Shown piece by piece: positions 24,586 through 31,668 of a stretch of DNA of 42,090 nucleotides. The stretch comes from an uncultured Chloroflexales bacterium (GTDB taxonomy: Bacteria; Chloroflexota; Chloroflexia; Chloroflexales; Chloroflexaceae). Made by a program: the position numbers and the translations under genes. How positions within the stretch are numbered: the stretch's first letter is position 1; each line of letters opens with the position of its first letter. The DNA lies in the NCBI GenBank assembly GCA_937925925.1, contig CALANA010000084.1, positions 1 through 42,090 of the forward strand, given 5' to 3'. Under the pieces are notes generated by a model. It searched no databases and was not told the DNA's origin. It was given only the letters and a program-made list of their open reading frames with translations.

Positions 24586-25014
24586 ATGTCAGAGTCGCCA
24601 TCAGACAGTCCCGGCGGTGGATTTATTCCGAATGTTTTCAAGCAATTGATTGCTGCCGCTGAAAGCCTTATCACTTCCTTCACCGTATTGGAGAATGGTA
24701 CTGATACGCCGGCATCCATAGCGGATCGAGATCGGGCGTTGGCAACGGCTTTTAAAGCTCACGAACTGGTATGGTTGGTACACGAGCAGTATGACGCGGC
24801 CAATAATGCCTGGATTGTGGATGTGGTGCGACAGACGCTACAGGGACGCTGGATGCGTCAGCGCTATCGCTATGATGGTCTCAATCGAGTGATCTATTTT
24901 CTCGGTGAACGAGTCGTAAGCGACCAGGATCTCAGAGAACTGCGTCGCACGGGGACGGTCTTTCCGGTTGATGCGCTCCAACAGGCGCAGCAAGCGCAAG
25001 CACAGGATACGTAA
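24586..25014 (+). CDS. Hypothetical protein, first gene of ccdA-nudix operon (142 aa)
   Basis: The start at ATG 24586 is supported by GAGGAGG 8 nt upstream; GTG 24583 is an alternative. No signal peptide or membrane helix is seen. The N-terminus is Gly/Ser/Pro-rich and disordered. Residues about 18-105 look like a compact mixed fold (AHELVWLVHEQYDAANNAWI, QGRWMRQRYRYDGLNRVIYF), with many aromatic and basic residues, and the tail is Gln/Ala-rich (QQAQQAQAQ). I do not recognise a family. The CcdA-like gene starts 14 bp after its stop, so it probably belongs to the same transcript and could serve the same redox or envelope process, but that is only context. Confidence 0.75.
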   Translation: MSESPSDSPGGGFIPNVFKQLIAAAESLITSFTVLENGTDTPASIADRDRALATAFKAHELVWLVHEQYDAANNAWIVDVVRQTLQGRWMRQRYRYDGLNRVIYFLGERVVSDQDLRELRRTGTVFPVDALQQAQQAQAQDT

Positions 25015-25028
25015 CGAGAGGGGTTTGT

Positions 25029-25958
25029 ATGTCTACACCACCGGTATCGCAAGAGGTTGATCACCAGCCGTACTCAACCAGCACCCGGTTTTTTATGTTC
25101 AGCGCAATTGTGGCCGGGTTGGTGCTGGTGATTGTGGTTATTTTGAGTCTTGACAGTGGCAACTCGATGGCCAGAGTCTACACAGGTGGCAGCAGTGTGC
25201 TGGTACTGGCGCTACCAGCGTTTCTGGCTGGTATGTTGAGTTTTCTTTCGCCCTGCACCCTGCCGATTTTGCCCGCGTATTTTGCGTTTACCTTCCAGGC
25301 GGGGAAGCAGAGTATCGTCCTTATGACCGTGGCGTTTTTCCTCGGCCTGGCAACGACAATGACGCTGCTGGGTGCCAGTGCGACTGCGCTGGCCGGGTTG
25401 ATTTTCGATAACAAATCAGCGCTGACCTTCTGGGGCGGCATGATTGTGATTGGCTTCGGAATCATGAGCCTGGTTGGGAAGGGCTTTGCCGGGTTTACCA
25501 TTCAGGAGCGACCGGTCGCTACCGTAGTTGGATCGTATCTGTATGGTGCAACGTTTGCCCTGGGCTGGACGGTCTGTGTGGGGCCGATCCTGGGAGGCTT
25601 ACTGATGCTGCTGGCTTCATCGCAGGGTGTGGCGATTGTACAAGGGGCGGTGCTGTCGTTTATTTATGCCCTGGGCCTGGGACTGCCGCTGATCCTCATG
25701 GCGAGCTTTTTCAGTCGCCTCAGCACCGACTCGCGTTTCTGGCGTATTTTACGCGGGCGTGGCTTTGAAGTGCAGATTGCCAACCGTACGCTCTATCTGC
25801 ATACCACGAGTATCGCCAGTGGCCTGTTATTGATCGTGATGGGTATCCTCCTGGCTACTGGTCAGTTAACTCGCATTACCGACCTGGCCCAGCGGAGTTC
25901 CTTTGCTCAGTGGTGGATCACGCTGGAGAGTGGGATCGGACGATTGTTCGGGCTATAG
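25029..25958 (+). CDS. ccdA: CcdA/DsbD-family thiol-disulfide transmembrane protein
   Basis: Transfers reducing equivalents from cytoplasmic thioredoxin across the membrane to extracytoplasmic targets such as apocytochrome c maturation factors. The 309-aa protein has an N-terminal helix (about residues 22-42), then a six-helix core. The two conserved redox cysteines lie in the expected places: MLSFLSPCTLPILPAYF (SPCxLP, first core helix) and FALGWTVCVGPILGGLLML (fourth core helix). An insert between core helices 5 and 6 (RLSTDSRFWRILRGRGFEVQ) and the N-terminal extra helix make it longer than minimal CcdA (about 230 aa). No cytochrome c synthesis gene (resB, resC) or thioredoxin gene is adjacent. 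The Nudix gene starts 2 bp after its stop. Confidence 0.9.
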   Translation: MSTPPVSQEVDHQPYSTSTRFFMFSAIVAGLVLVIVVILSLDSGNSMARVYTGGSSVLVLALPAFLAGMLSFLSPCTLPILPAYFAFTFQAGKQSIVLMTVAFFLGLATTMTLLGASATALAGLIFDNKSALTFWGGMIVIGFGIMSLVGKGFAGFTIQERPVATVVGSYLYGATFALGWTVCVGPILGGLLMLLASSQGVAIVQGAVLSFIYALGLGLPLILMASFFSRLSTDSRFWRILRGRGFEVQIANRTLYLHTTSIASGLLLIVMGILLATGQLTRITDLAQRSSFAQWWITLESGIGRLFGL

Positions 25959-25960
25959 CG

Positions 25961-26383
25961 ATGTCAATACAAGTTGCTGCTGGCGGGGTGGTCTATAGTT
26001 ATGACGCAGCGGGACAGTTGCGTCTGTTAGTGATTCATGACAAATATGGTGTCTGGACGCTACCCAAAGGTCATCTTGATGGTGCTGAAACTGAGCAGGA
26101 AGCAGCCTGTCGTGAGATACGCGAAGAAACAGGCGTCGAGTGCGTGATTGGCCCTCTGGTGCAACGCATTTGCTATCCTGTGCAAAGAAAAGGTGTGTGG
26201 TATGATAAAACCGTCGCCTATTTTCTGGCTCGTGCTGAATATGTAACGCCAGAACCATCAGAGGCTGAAGGTATTACTCAGGCATGCTGGGTTGATCCAG
26301 AGCAGGCGTTATCGCTCCAGGGCTATACACAGGTGCGTGAGGTGGTGCAGCGTGCCCTGGCGATGATACCAGCCGCTCGCTAG
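25961..26383 (+). CDS. Nudix hydrolase
   Basis: A 140-aa hydrolase of nucleoside diphosphates linked to another moiety. The Nudix box is complete (GHLDGAETEQEAACREIREE followed by TGV), with the metal-binding REIREE. The leader AAGGVVYSYDAAGQLRLLVI and YGVWTLPKGHLDGAE are typical of the MutT/AP4A pyrophosphatase-like subgroup, in which WxLPKG precedes the box. The Tyr-rich strand RKGVWYDKTVAYFLARAEY also fits diadenosine-polyphosphate-type enzymes, but substrate assignment is uncertain. I chose ATG 25961 rather than an upstream in-frame start at 25910, which would overlap ccdA by about 50 bp and lacks family sequence. It is the last gene of the operon. Confidence 0.9.
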   Translation: MSIQVAAGGVVYSYDAAGQLRLLVIHDKYGVWTLPKGHLDGAETEQEAACREIREETGVECVIGPLVQRICYPVQRKGVWYDKTVAYFLARAEYVTPEPSEAEGITQACWVDPEQALSLQGYTQVREVVQRALAMIPAAR

Positions 26384-26794
26384 CGTGGAGCCGCTGGCGT
26401 TGTGTTGGTTTTTTGTCGGGGCAGTGCCGGGCAGTGAAGCATTCAAGCGATGAAGCGTTCAAGCATTGGAGTGGTGAAGCGGTCAGGGACGTAGGGTGGT
26501 GACGTAGAGCGTCCTTCTGGGGCGCGAGCGGATGTTCCTGGTTCACCCGACGTTAACGATGGCGGGCGGGCAAGTTGGGAACATCGGTCGGTTCACCGCC
26601 TGGACGCTTCACCGCTTGATAGATTTCCATCTCGACATTGATAAAACGTAACATTTCAGGGGGACGTTCACCAGCGGAAAACCGGGGCTGCAGACCCTGC
26701 GAACCCCTCAAGAACCTCCTGGAGGGGCATTACTCCTTCAGACTACCCCATCTGAACGATTACGATAAACCAGCTCGACATTGATAGAACAGGA
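26384..26794. other. Intergenic region with degenerate short-period repeat and a 17-bp direct repeat
   Basis: 26435-26490 is a degenerate short-period run (GAAGC.TTCAAGC.. units). Its complement reappears around 26597-26622 (GGTTCACCGCCTGGACGCTT...). CTCGACATTGATAAAAC (26631-26647) and CTCGACATTGATAGAAC (26773-26789) differ at one position and lie 142 bp apart. The second is directly upstream of the exchanger start. A hairpin CCCCTCaagaacctcctGGAGGGG lies near 26705. No gene is seen. Confidence 0.45.
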
Positions 26795-26806
26795 GTGGTG
26801 CTGAGG

Positions 26807-27886
26807 ATGGATTTGATGGTAGGGGTGATGTTAGCAGTTGGACTGGTCGTGCTAATTATGGGGGCCGAACTACTGGTACGGGGCGCGTCACGCCTGGCGG
26901 CGGCGCTGGGATTGTCACCGCTGGTGATCGGTCTGACCGTCGTAGCATTTGGTACCAGTGCGCCAGAACTGGCTGTCAGTGTGCAGTCGAGTCTGTCCGG
27001 TCAACCCGATATTGCGCTCGGCAACGTGATTGGTAGCAATATTTGCAACATATTGCTCATTTTAGGCATTGCAGCGACGATCATCCCACTCAAAGTAGCG
27101 AGCCAACTGATCCGCATTGATGTGCCGCTGATGATTGGCACCTCTGTATTGTTGCTGTTGTTGGCCTGGGATGGGCAGATCAGCCGTGTGGATGGGGCAT
27201 TGCTTTTTGGTGGCATTATTGCCTATATCGCTTTCACGATCTATCAGAATCATAACGAAGATGCCCAGGAGCAAGCAGATACGATCGCTATCACACCGAT
27301 CCGTACCCCACTTCAGATAGTGTGGCAACTGGGTATGATAGGAGCTGGCCTGTTCTTGCTAGTGTTAGGGTCGGACTGGATGGTGCGAAGCGCGGTTGCC
27401 ATTGCTCAGGCGTTTGGTATTAGCGAGTTGGTGATTGGTTTGACGATTATTGCCCTTGGTACTTCGCTACCAGAAGTAGCAACCTCGGTAATGGCAAGCC
27501 TGAAAGGTGAGCGTGATATGGCGGTGGGCAATGTGGTCGGCAGTAATCTGTTTAACATTCTGACCATTCTGGGGTTGACCAGCCTGATTGCGCCCATAAC
27601 GGTTGCACCCAACATTCTGGTGTTTGATCTGCCGCTGATGATTGTGGTGGCGCTGGCATGTCTGCCGATCTTCTTTACTGGTATGCAAATTGCACGTTGG
27701 GAGGGGGTTCTCTTCCTGGTCTATTACGTGGCCTACACTGCCTTCTTGTTCCTGGATGCCACTGAGCATGCCCTGCTGCCACTGTTCACTACGACCATGG
27801 TGTTTGCCTTGCCGCTCACGCTGATCACGCTGATGATCCTGGCCGGGTATGCCTTGTGGAACAACCAGCAACGCGTGCCATCCTGA
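26807..27886 (+). CDS. Sodium/calcium exchanger family (CaCA) membrane antiporter
   Basis: A cation antiporter of the YrbG/NCX_Mj type, exporting Ca2+ (or another divalent ion) in exchange for Na+ or H+. Two homologous halves each carry an alpha-repeat pair: VVAFGTSAPELAVSVQSSL with GNVIGSNICNILLILGIA in the first, and IIALGTSLPEVATSVMASL with GNVVGSNLFNILTILGLT in the second. About 10-11 membrane helices fill 359 aa. Two acidic residues (the Glu in APELAVS and LPEVATS) are the ion ligands of the family. A soluble loop (NHNEDAQEQADTIAITPIRT) separates the halves. I chose ATG 26807 with AGGAG 11 nt upstream; GTG 26795 and ATG 26816 are alternatives. The gene stands alone. Confidence 0.9.
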   Translation: MDLMVGVMLAVGLVVLIMGAELLVRGASRLAAALGLSPLVIGLTVVAFGTSAPELAVSVQSSLSGQPDIALGNVIGSNICNILLILGIAATIIPLKVASQLIRIDVPLMIGTSVLLLLLAWDGQISRVDGALLFGGIIAYIAFTIYQNHNEDAQEQADTIAITPIRTPLQIVWQLGMIGAGLFLLVLGSDWMVRSAVAIAQAFGISELVIGLTIIALGTSLPEVATSVMASLKGERDMAVGNVVGSNLFNILTILGLTSLIAPITVAPNILVFDLPLMIVVALACLPIFFTGMQIARWEGVLFLVYYVAYTAFLFLDATEHALLPLFTTTMVFALPLTLITLMILAGYALWNNQQRVPS

Positions 27887-27906
27887 TGTGGTTCATTCCT
27901 GGATCG

Positions 27907-28112
27907 GTACCGGTTCATCTTCGGGGGAACGCGTACACCTGGGAGCGCGGGCGTCCCGCCCGCCGTCGCGTATGCACCGGCACACTGCCCGCCCGCCCAG
28001 GAGCAAAGGGAACGTGTTACGTATAACTATTTTGTTTACCAATCGAACACCGCCTGCCCAGGAGCAAAGGGAACGTGTACAACAGCGCTTCCCCACAAAT
28101 TTGAACCGATAC
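27907..28112. repeat. Family D element D6
   Basis: GTACCGGTTC (27907-27916) and GAACCGATAC (28103-28112) are imperfect inverted ends. The core has GGGAGCGCGGGCGTCCCGCC and two copies of GCCCAGGAGCAAAGGGAACG (about 27996 and 28058), so part of the interior is duplicated. It ends about 20 bp before the regulator promoter. Confidence 0.65.
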
Positions 28113-28133
28113 TTTGACATTTGACCGCATCTC

Positions 28134-28162
28134 TTGACAATGAATCATTCCAGTGTTAGTAT
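28134..28162 (+). promoter_or_regulatory. Promoter of the PerR/Fur-like gene
   Basis: TTGACA (28134-28139), a 17-bp spacer and TAGTAT (28157-28162). GAATCATTC (28142-28150) lies in the spacer and the full operator TAGAATCATTCTA lies at about +8 to +20, a layout suited to autoregulation. Confidence 0.7.
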
Positions 28163-28175
28163 TAAGAAAAGTATC

Positions 28176-28188
28176 TAGAATCATTCTA
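28176..28188 (+). promoter_or_regulatory. Fur/PerR-type operator (6-1-6 inverted repeat)
   Basis: TAGAAT-C-ATTCTA is a perfect 6-1-6 palindrome, the same architecture as Fur-family boxes and close in sequence to the PerR box (TTATAATNATTATAA). It lies between the predicted transcription start and the start codon of the Fur-family gene. A related half-site GAATCATTC lies at 28142-28150, and a one-arm-degenerate copy is at 28943-28955 before the ATPase. Confidence 0.65.
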
Positions 28189-28196
28189 AAGAAGGC

Positions 28197-28808
28197 ATGG
28201 AACAGACCAACCGCGCTAAAATTGAATATTTACTCAATCAACTCGAGGCATCCGGGAAGCGAGCCACCCCCCAACGCTATGCCGTTTGCCAGGCGCTGGT
28301 TGAGCAAGGTGGTCATCCTACGGTGGCCGATGTCTTTGAGCGTGTACGCCGTACGTTTCCGATGATCAGTCAGGCAACGGTGTACAACACAATCGATACA
28401 CTCAAAGAACTGGGGTTGGTGCATCAGCTAGAGATTGCGAACGATGAGCATACACACTATGACCTGGATCTACAGCCGCATATTAATGTGGTGTGTACCG
28501 AGTGTGGGCATATTCATGATGTTCATAGCCATATTATCGACGCGCTTCTGTCAGAGGTGCAACGTCAATCGGGGTATCAGTTGAGCCAGCAGAATGAGTT
28601 GGTCGTGTATGGGGTTTGCCCCGACTGTCAGCGTCAGGCATGTCGTGCCCGACGTAACGCCGTGGTTGGCATCGCGGCACATGGTCAGCAACCCGATGCG
28701 GATGATGGAGCTACCAATACAAACGGCCAGGCCAATACAGCCCGTACGAACCCATCGTTTCTACCGTCCCGCCGCCGTAGTAAAGCGGGCAACGAAGACC
28801 TGGTTTAA
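28197..28808 (+). CDS. Fur-family metalloregulator, PerR-like
   Basis: A DNA-binding repressor that senses a metal (and, for PerR, peroxide). The winged-helix domain spans about residues 8-85 (RATPQRYAVCQALVEQGGHP, SQATVYNTIDTLKELGLVHQ). Two zinc-site CxxC pairs are present at C100/C103 (CTECGHIHDVHSH) and C141/C144 (CPDC). Compared with Bacillus PerR, the regulatory ligands His37 (GGHPT), Asp85 (HYDLD), His91 (QPHIN) and Asp104 (HIHDV) have counterparts, but the His93 position is Asn. The overall resemblance is to PerR more than to Fur or Zur. A tail of about 55 residues after the second CxxC (Gln/Asn/Thr-rich, then basic) is unusual; family members normally end near residue 150. The start ATG 28197 directly follows its own predicted operator. 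The P1B-4 ATPase gene follows 224 bp downstream behind a similar box and a terminator. Confidence 0.9.
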   Translation: MEQTNRAKIEYLLNQLEASGKRATPQRYAVCQALVEQGGHPTVADVFERVRRTFPMISQATVYNTIDTLKELGLVHQLEIANDEHTHYDLDLQPHINVVCTECGHIHDVHSHIIDALLSEVQRQSGYQLSQQNELVVYGVCPDCQRQACRARRNAVVGIAAHGQQPDADDGATNTNGQANTARTNPSFLPSRRRSKAGNEDLV

Positions 28809-28899
28809 AATCTATACCGAGCGCTTGTCTGTTCGTCGTCACGACTTTTGGCGTTTCTGGCGTTCTTGACCACCTTCACCATCGGAGATCGAAGGATTG

Positions 28900-28930
28900 A
28901 TGGCTGTTGCTCTTGATCAGCCGTTTTTTT
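28900..28930 (+). terminator. Rho-independent terminator of the PerR-like gene
   Basis: ATGGCTG (28900-28906) pairs with CAGCCGT (28918-28924, one G-T wobble), followed by a run of seven T (28924-28930). This is the clearest intrinsic terminator in the window and separates the regulator from the ATPase transcript. Confidence 0.7.
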
Positions 28931-28942
28931 AGCGCCGTTAAT

Positions 28943-28955
28943 TAGAATGATTATC
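28943..28955 (+). promoter_or_regulatory. Fur/PerR-type operator upstream of the metal ATPase
   Basis: TAGAAT-G-ATTATC matches the TAGAAT-N-ATTCTA operator of the adjacent regulator in one full arm and most of the other, and also resembles half of a classical Fur box. TATACT at 28981-28986 is a likely -10, placing the box near or just upstream of the -35. GGAGG before the ATG at 29033 gives strong translation. Confidence 0.55.
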
Positions 28956-29032
28956 AGAAGATAGTAATTACAATCAAATGTATACTGGAACTATTGAAAT
29001 AAGCCTGTACTGAAATCTTAAAGGAGGTAGCC

Positions 29033-31300
29033 ATGACTGCACAAGCTGCATCATCATCCACAAATCTGAAACGGTTACTCCGTCAACTACGCGCCTACCC
29101 AGGCGTGATAGCAGTCAACTATGATGCAAAACAGCAGGGACTGACCCTGCGGTATGATGCGGGACAGACCGACTTGACCGCGATTGAGTCGTTGGTTCGT
29201 GCTTACGGTATCACCCTGCGCCTGGAGCCAGCGTCAGCCACCTCTGCGATAGACGAAGAGGCGCAACTGGCCGCGTTGCCGTGGATGATTCGCCTGACCA
29301 TTCTGACGCTGGTCAGCCTGACGCTGGGCTGGCTGTTGGAAGAGTTGACCGCGCTACCGCATACAGTACCCTGGGCACTGTATGCACTGGCCTATGTTGC
29401 TGGTGGTTTCTACAGCGTGCAGGATGCATGGAAGTCGCTGAAGGCACGCCAGTTTGATGTTAACTTCTTAATGATTATTGCTGCCATTGGGGCGGCAGTG
29501 GTGGGTCAACCCCGTGAGGGCGCAGTGTTGATGTTTTTGTTTTCGCTCTCCAATACGCTCGAAACCTATGCGATGGGGCGCACACACGCCAGTATTCGGG
29601 CACTGCTGGATATGACGCCCAGGATAGCGCGGTTGCTGCACACTGAGAATGGCACAGTGGTTGAGCGCGAGGTGCCGGTCGAGCAGGTACAGGTCGGTGA
29701 TGTGGTGCGTGTGCGCCCTGGCGAGCAGATCCCGACTGATGGTGTGGTATTACGGGGTGAGTCGGCCGTCAACGAGGCCAGTATTACCGGCGAGTCGGTG
29801 CCGTCCGAGAAGCAACCCGGCGCACGTGTGTTTGCGGGCACACTCAACGGCCAGGGAGTGCTGGAGGTACGTGTTACCACCGCCGTTGAGGACTCCACAT
29901 TGTCGCGCATTGTCAAAATTGTACGCGAGGCCCGCGAACAGAAGGCGCATAGCCAGGATTTTACGGATCGGGTGATTGGGCAGTACTATGCTTATGCGGT
30001 GGTGGGTATTACCGTGCTGGCGATCATTATTCCGCTTCTTTTCCTGGACTGGAGCCTCCAGGATACGTTGTACCGGGCGATGACGCTGATGGTGGTGGCC
30101 TCACCCTGCGCACTGGTGATCTCCATTCCGGCGGCGTTGTTGTCGGCGCTGGCACGATCGGCGCGTAGTGGAGTACTCTTTAAGGGTGGGGCCAATCTGG
30201 AGGCAGCTACGCAGGTCAAAGTCGTGGCATTCGATAAAACGGGTACGCTCACCACCGGGCGGCCGGGTGTAGTGGCGGTGATTCCGCTTAACACGGCGAA
30301 GTTAGAACAGGTGCGACTATGTGACCCGGTGCCACCGCCAGCAGTGGGCATGTCTGCTGACGAACAGTTGCTGTGGCAGTTACTGATCCAGGATGTCAGT
30401 CCGCTTGCAACATTACCACCCGCACCTGACGATCAACTGGGTACCCTGGATGCGGCTCAGGTGCAGGTGCTGGCGCTGGCAGCGGCGATTGAGCGTTTTT
30501 CGGAGCATCCGCTGGCACGAGCCGTGGTGCGTAGCGCCGAGGAACACCAGATTGCCATTCCCGCCGCTGAGGGGTTTGCCTCAATGACTGGTGCCGGTGC
30601 CCGAGCGAATGTGATCGGGATGGAGTTACGGATCGGGCGACCAGAGATTTTCCGCCCACTGGCACCAGAAGTTACGCAACTGATCGGCGAGCAGGCCCGT
30701 CAAGGACGTACGGTTGTGTTGCTGGGCGATGAGCAGCCATGGGCAATGATTGCCATTGCCGATACCGTGCGTCCTGAGTCGCTCAATGTAGTGGCCCAGT
30801 TGAAGGCGGCCGGGATTGAGCGCGTGGTGTTGCTGACTGGCGATAATCATTATGTTGCGGCTAATCTGGCCCGCGAACTGGGGGTGGACGATGTACGTGC
30901 GGATCTCCTCCCAGAGCAAAAGGTTGATGCAGTGCGCGAATTGCAGGCCCAATACGGGCCGGTCGCTATGATTGGCGATGGCATTAATGATGCGCCAGCC
31001 CTGGCAACGGCGACGCTCGGTGTGGCAATGGGTGCAGCGGGTACCGATGTGGCGCTGGAGAGTGCCGATGTGTTGTTGATGAGTGATGATATTAGTCGCT
31101 TGCCCGGCATGCTGCGGTTGGCCCGCCGCACACGGCGGGTGGTGCGTCAGAACCTGATTTTTGCCGGTACGGTGATGGTAATCATGATGATCCTGGCGCT
31201 CGGGGGCATAGTACCGCTGACGCTGGGGGTGCTGGCCCATGAGGGGGGCACGCTGCTGGTGGTGGCGAACGGGTTGCGCTTGCTTCTGCCGCACAAATGA
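29033..31300 (+). CDS. P1B-4-type heavy-metal efflux ATPase
   Basis: A P-type ATPase that expels transition metal ions, in this subgroup Fe2+, Co2+ or Zn2+. The 755-aa protein starts with a degenerate HMA-like domain without the CxxC metal site (residues about 8-70). Class-defining motifs are visible: TM6 has SPC (residues 357-359, MVVASPCALVISIPAA) instead of CPC, and the last membrane pair has HEGGT (from residue 736), the signature of P1B-4. The ITGES phosphatase motif is near 250, phosphorylated Asp401 in DKTGTLTTG, an HP motif in FSEHPLARAVV, and GDGINDAPALATA. About eight membrane helices are expected; the first pair is near residues 80-125. AAAGGAGG lies 6 nt before the ATG. Adjacent PerR-like gene and shared operator point to Fe(II) export like PfeT; Co or Zn cannot be excluded. 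Confidence 0.92.
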   Translation: MTAQAASSSTNLKRLLRQLRAYPGVIAVNYDAKQQGLTLRYDAGQTDLTAIESLVRAYGITLRLEPASATSAIDEEAQLAALPWMIRLTILTLVSLTLGWLLEELTALPHTVPWALYALAYVAGGFYSVQDAWKSLKARQFDVNFLMIIAAIGAAVVGQPREGAVLMFLFSLSNTLETYAMGRTHASIRALLDMTPRIARLLHTENGTVVEREVPVEQVQVGDVVRVRPGEQIPTDGVVLRGESAVNEASITGESVPSEKQPGARVFAGTLNGQGVLEVRVTTAVEDSTLSRIVKIVREAREQKAHSQDFTDRVIGQYYAYAVVGITVLAIIIPLLFLDWSLQDTLYRAMTLMVVASPCALVISIPAALLSALARSARSGVLFKGGANLEAATQVKVVAFDKTGTLTTGRPGVVAVIPLNTAKLEQVRLCDPVPPPAVGMSADEQLLWQLLIQDVSPLATLPPAPDDQLGTLDAAQVQVLALAAAIERFSEHPLARAVVRSAEEHQIAIPAAEGFASMTGAGARANVIGMELRIGRPEIFRPLAPEVTQLIGEQARQGRTVVLLGDEQPWAMIAIADTVRPESLNVVAQLKAAGIERVVLLTGDNHYVAANLARELGVDDVRADLLPEQKVDAVRELQAQYGPVAMIGDGINDAPALATATLGVAMGAAGTDVALESADVLLMSDDISRLPGMLRLARRTRRVVRQNLIFAGTVMVIMMILALGGIVPLTLGVLAHEGGTLLVVANGLRLLLPHK

Positions 31301-31309
31301 TCTACGTAA

Positions 31310-31346
31310 CAGTCTGGTGCCGACGCTCTGTGCCGGCACCAGACTG
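31310..31346 (+). terminator. Perfect hairpin after the ATPase gene
   Basis: CAGTCTGGTGCCG (31310-31322) and CGGCACCAGACTG (31334-31346) form a perfect 13-bp stem with an 11-nt loop, 10 bp after the stop codon. No T run follows, so termination efficiency is uncertain. Confidence 0.6.
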
Positions 31347-31408
31347 CACTCTAATACTAACTGGTAAGCACCTCGTCTACATCGCGTTCCTGTTCGTCCC
31401 TTGTTATT

Positions 31409-31655
31409 ATACCAATTTGACTTCGACCCTCCGCACAGTGTGGTTCGTCTTACGCTTGCTCATACGACCACGAGACTGCCCCTGGAAAGAGATTGCGCGG
31501 GGCGAGAGTCTCCTCTTTCTGGTGCGACGCAGCCAAGCCGCGCCGCACCAGAAAGGAACATAGGCAGGGGCCGCAGGCCCCCACACCCCACCGCGACGTA
31601 GTCTCGTTGGAGGACGAATGACAAGAACATGCAGAATGTTCACTTCAAAAGAGAT
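31409..31655 (+). repeat. Family A element A6 (full length)
   Basis: Starts ATACCAATTTGACTTCGACC and ends near 31655 with a mutated GAACATGCAGAATGTTCACTT terminus. It contains the left arm ACGACCACGAGACTGCC, a hairpin around TTTCTGGTGCG...CCGCACCAGAAA, the GGGGCCGCAGGCCCC core and the right arm GTTGGAGGACGAATGACAAG. It occupies most of the gap between the ATPase and glycosyltransferase genes, whose ends converge. Confidence 0.75.
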
Positions 31656-31668
31656 CTTACCTGGTTCT

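Noticed and set aside
30626-31339. 237-codon open frame on the minus strand
   Set aside because: Antisense to the P1B-4 ATPase; composition rich in Gln, His and Arg with no family features.
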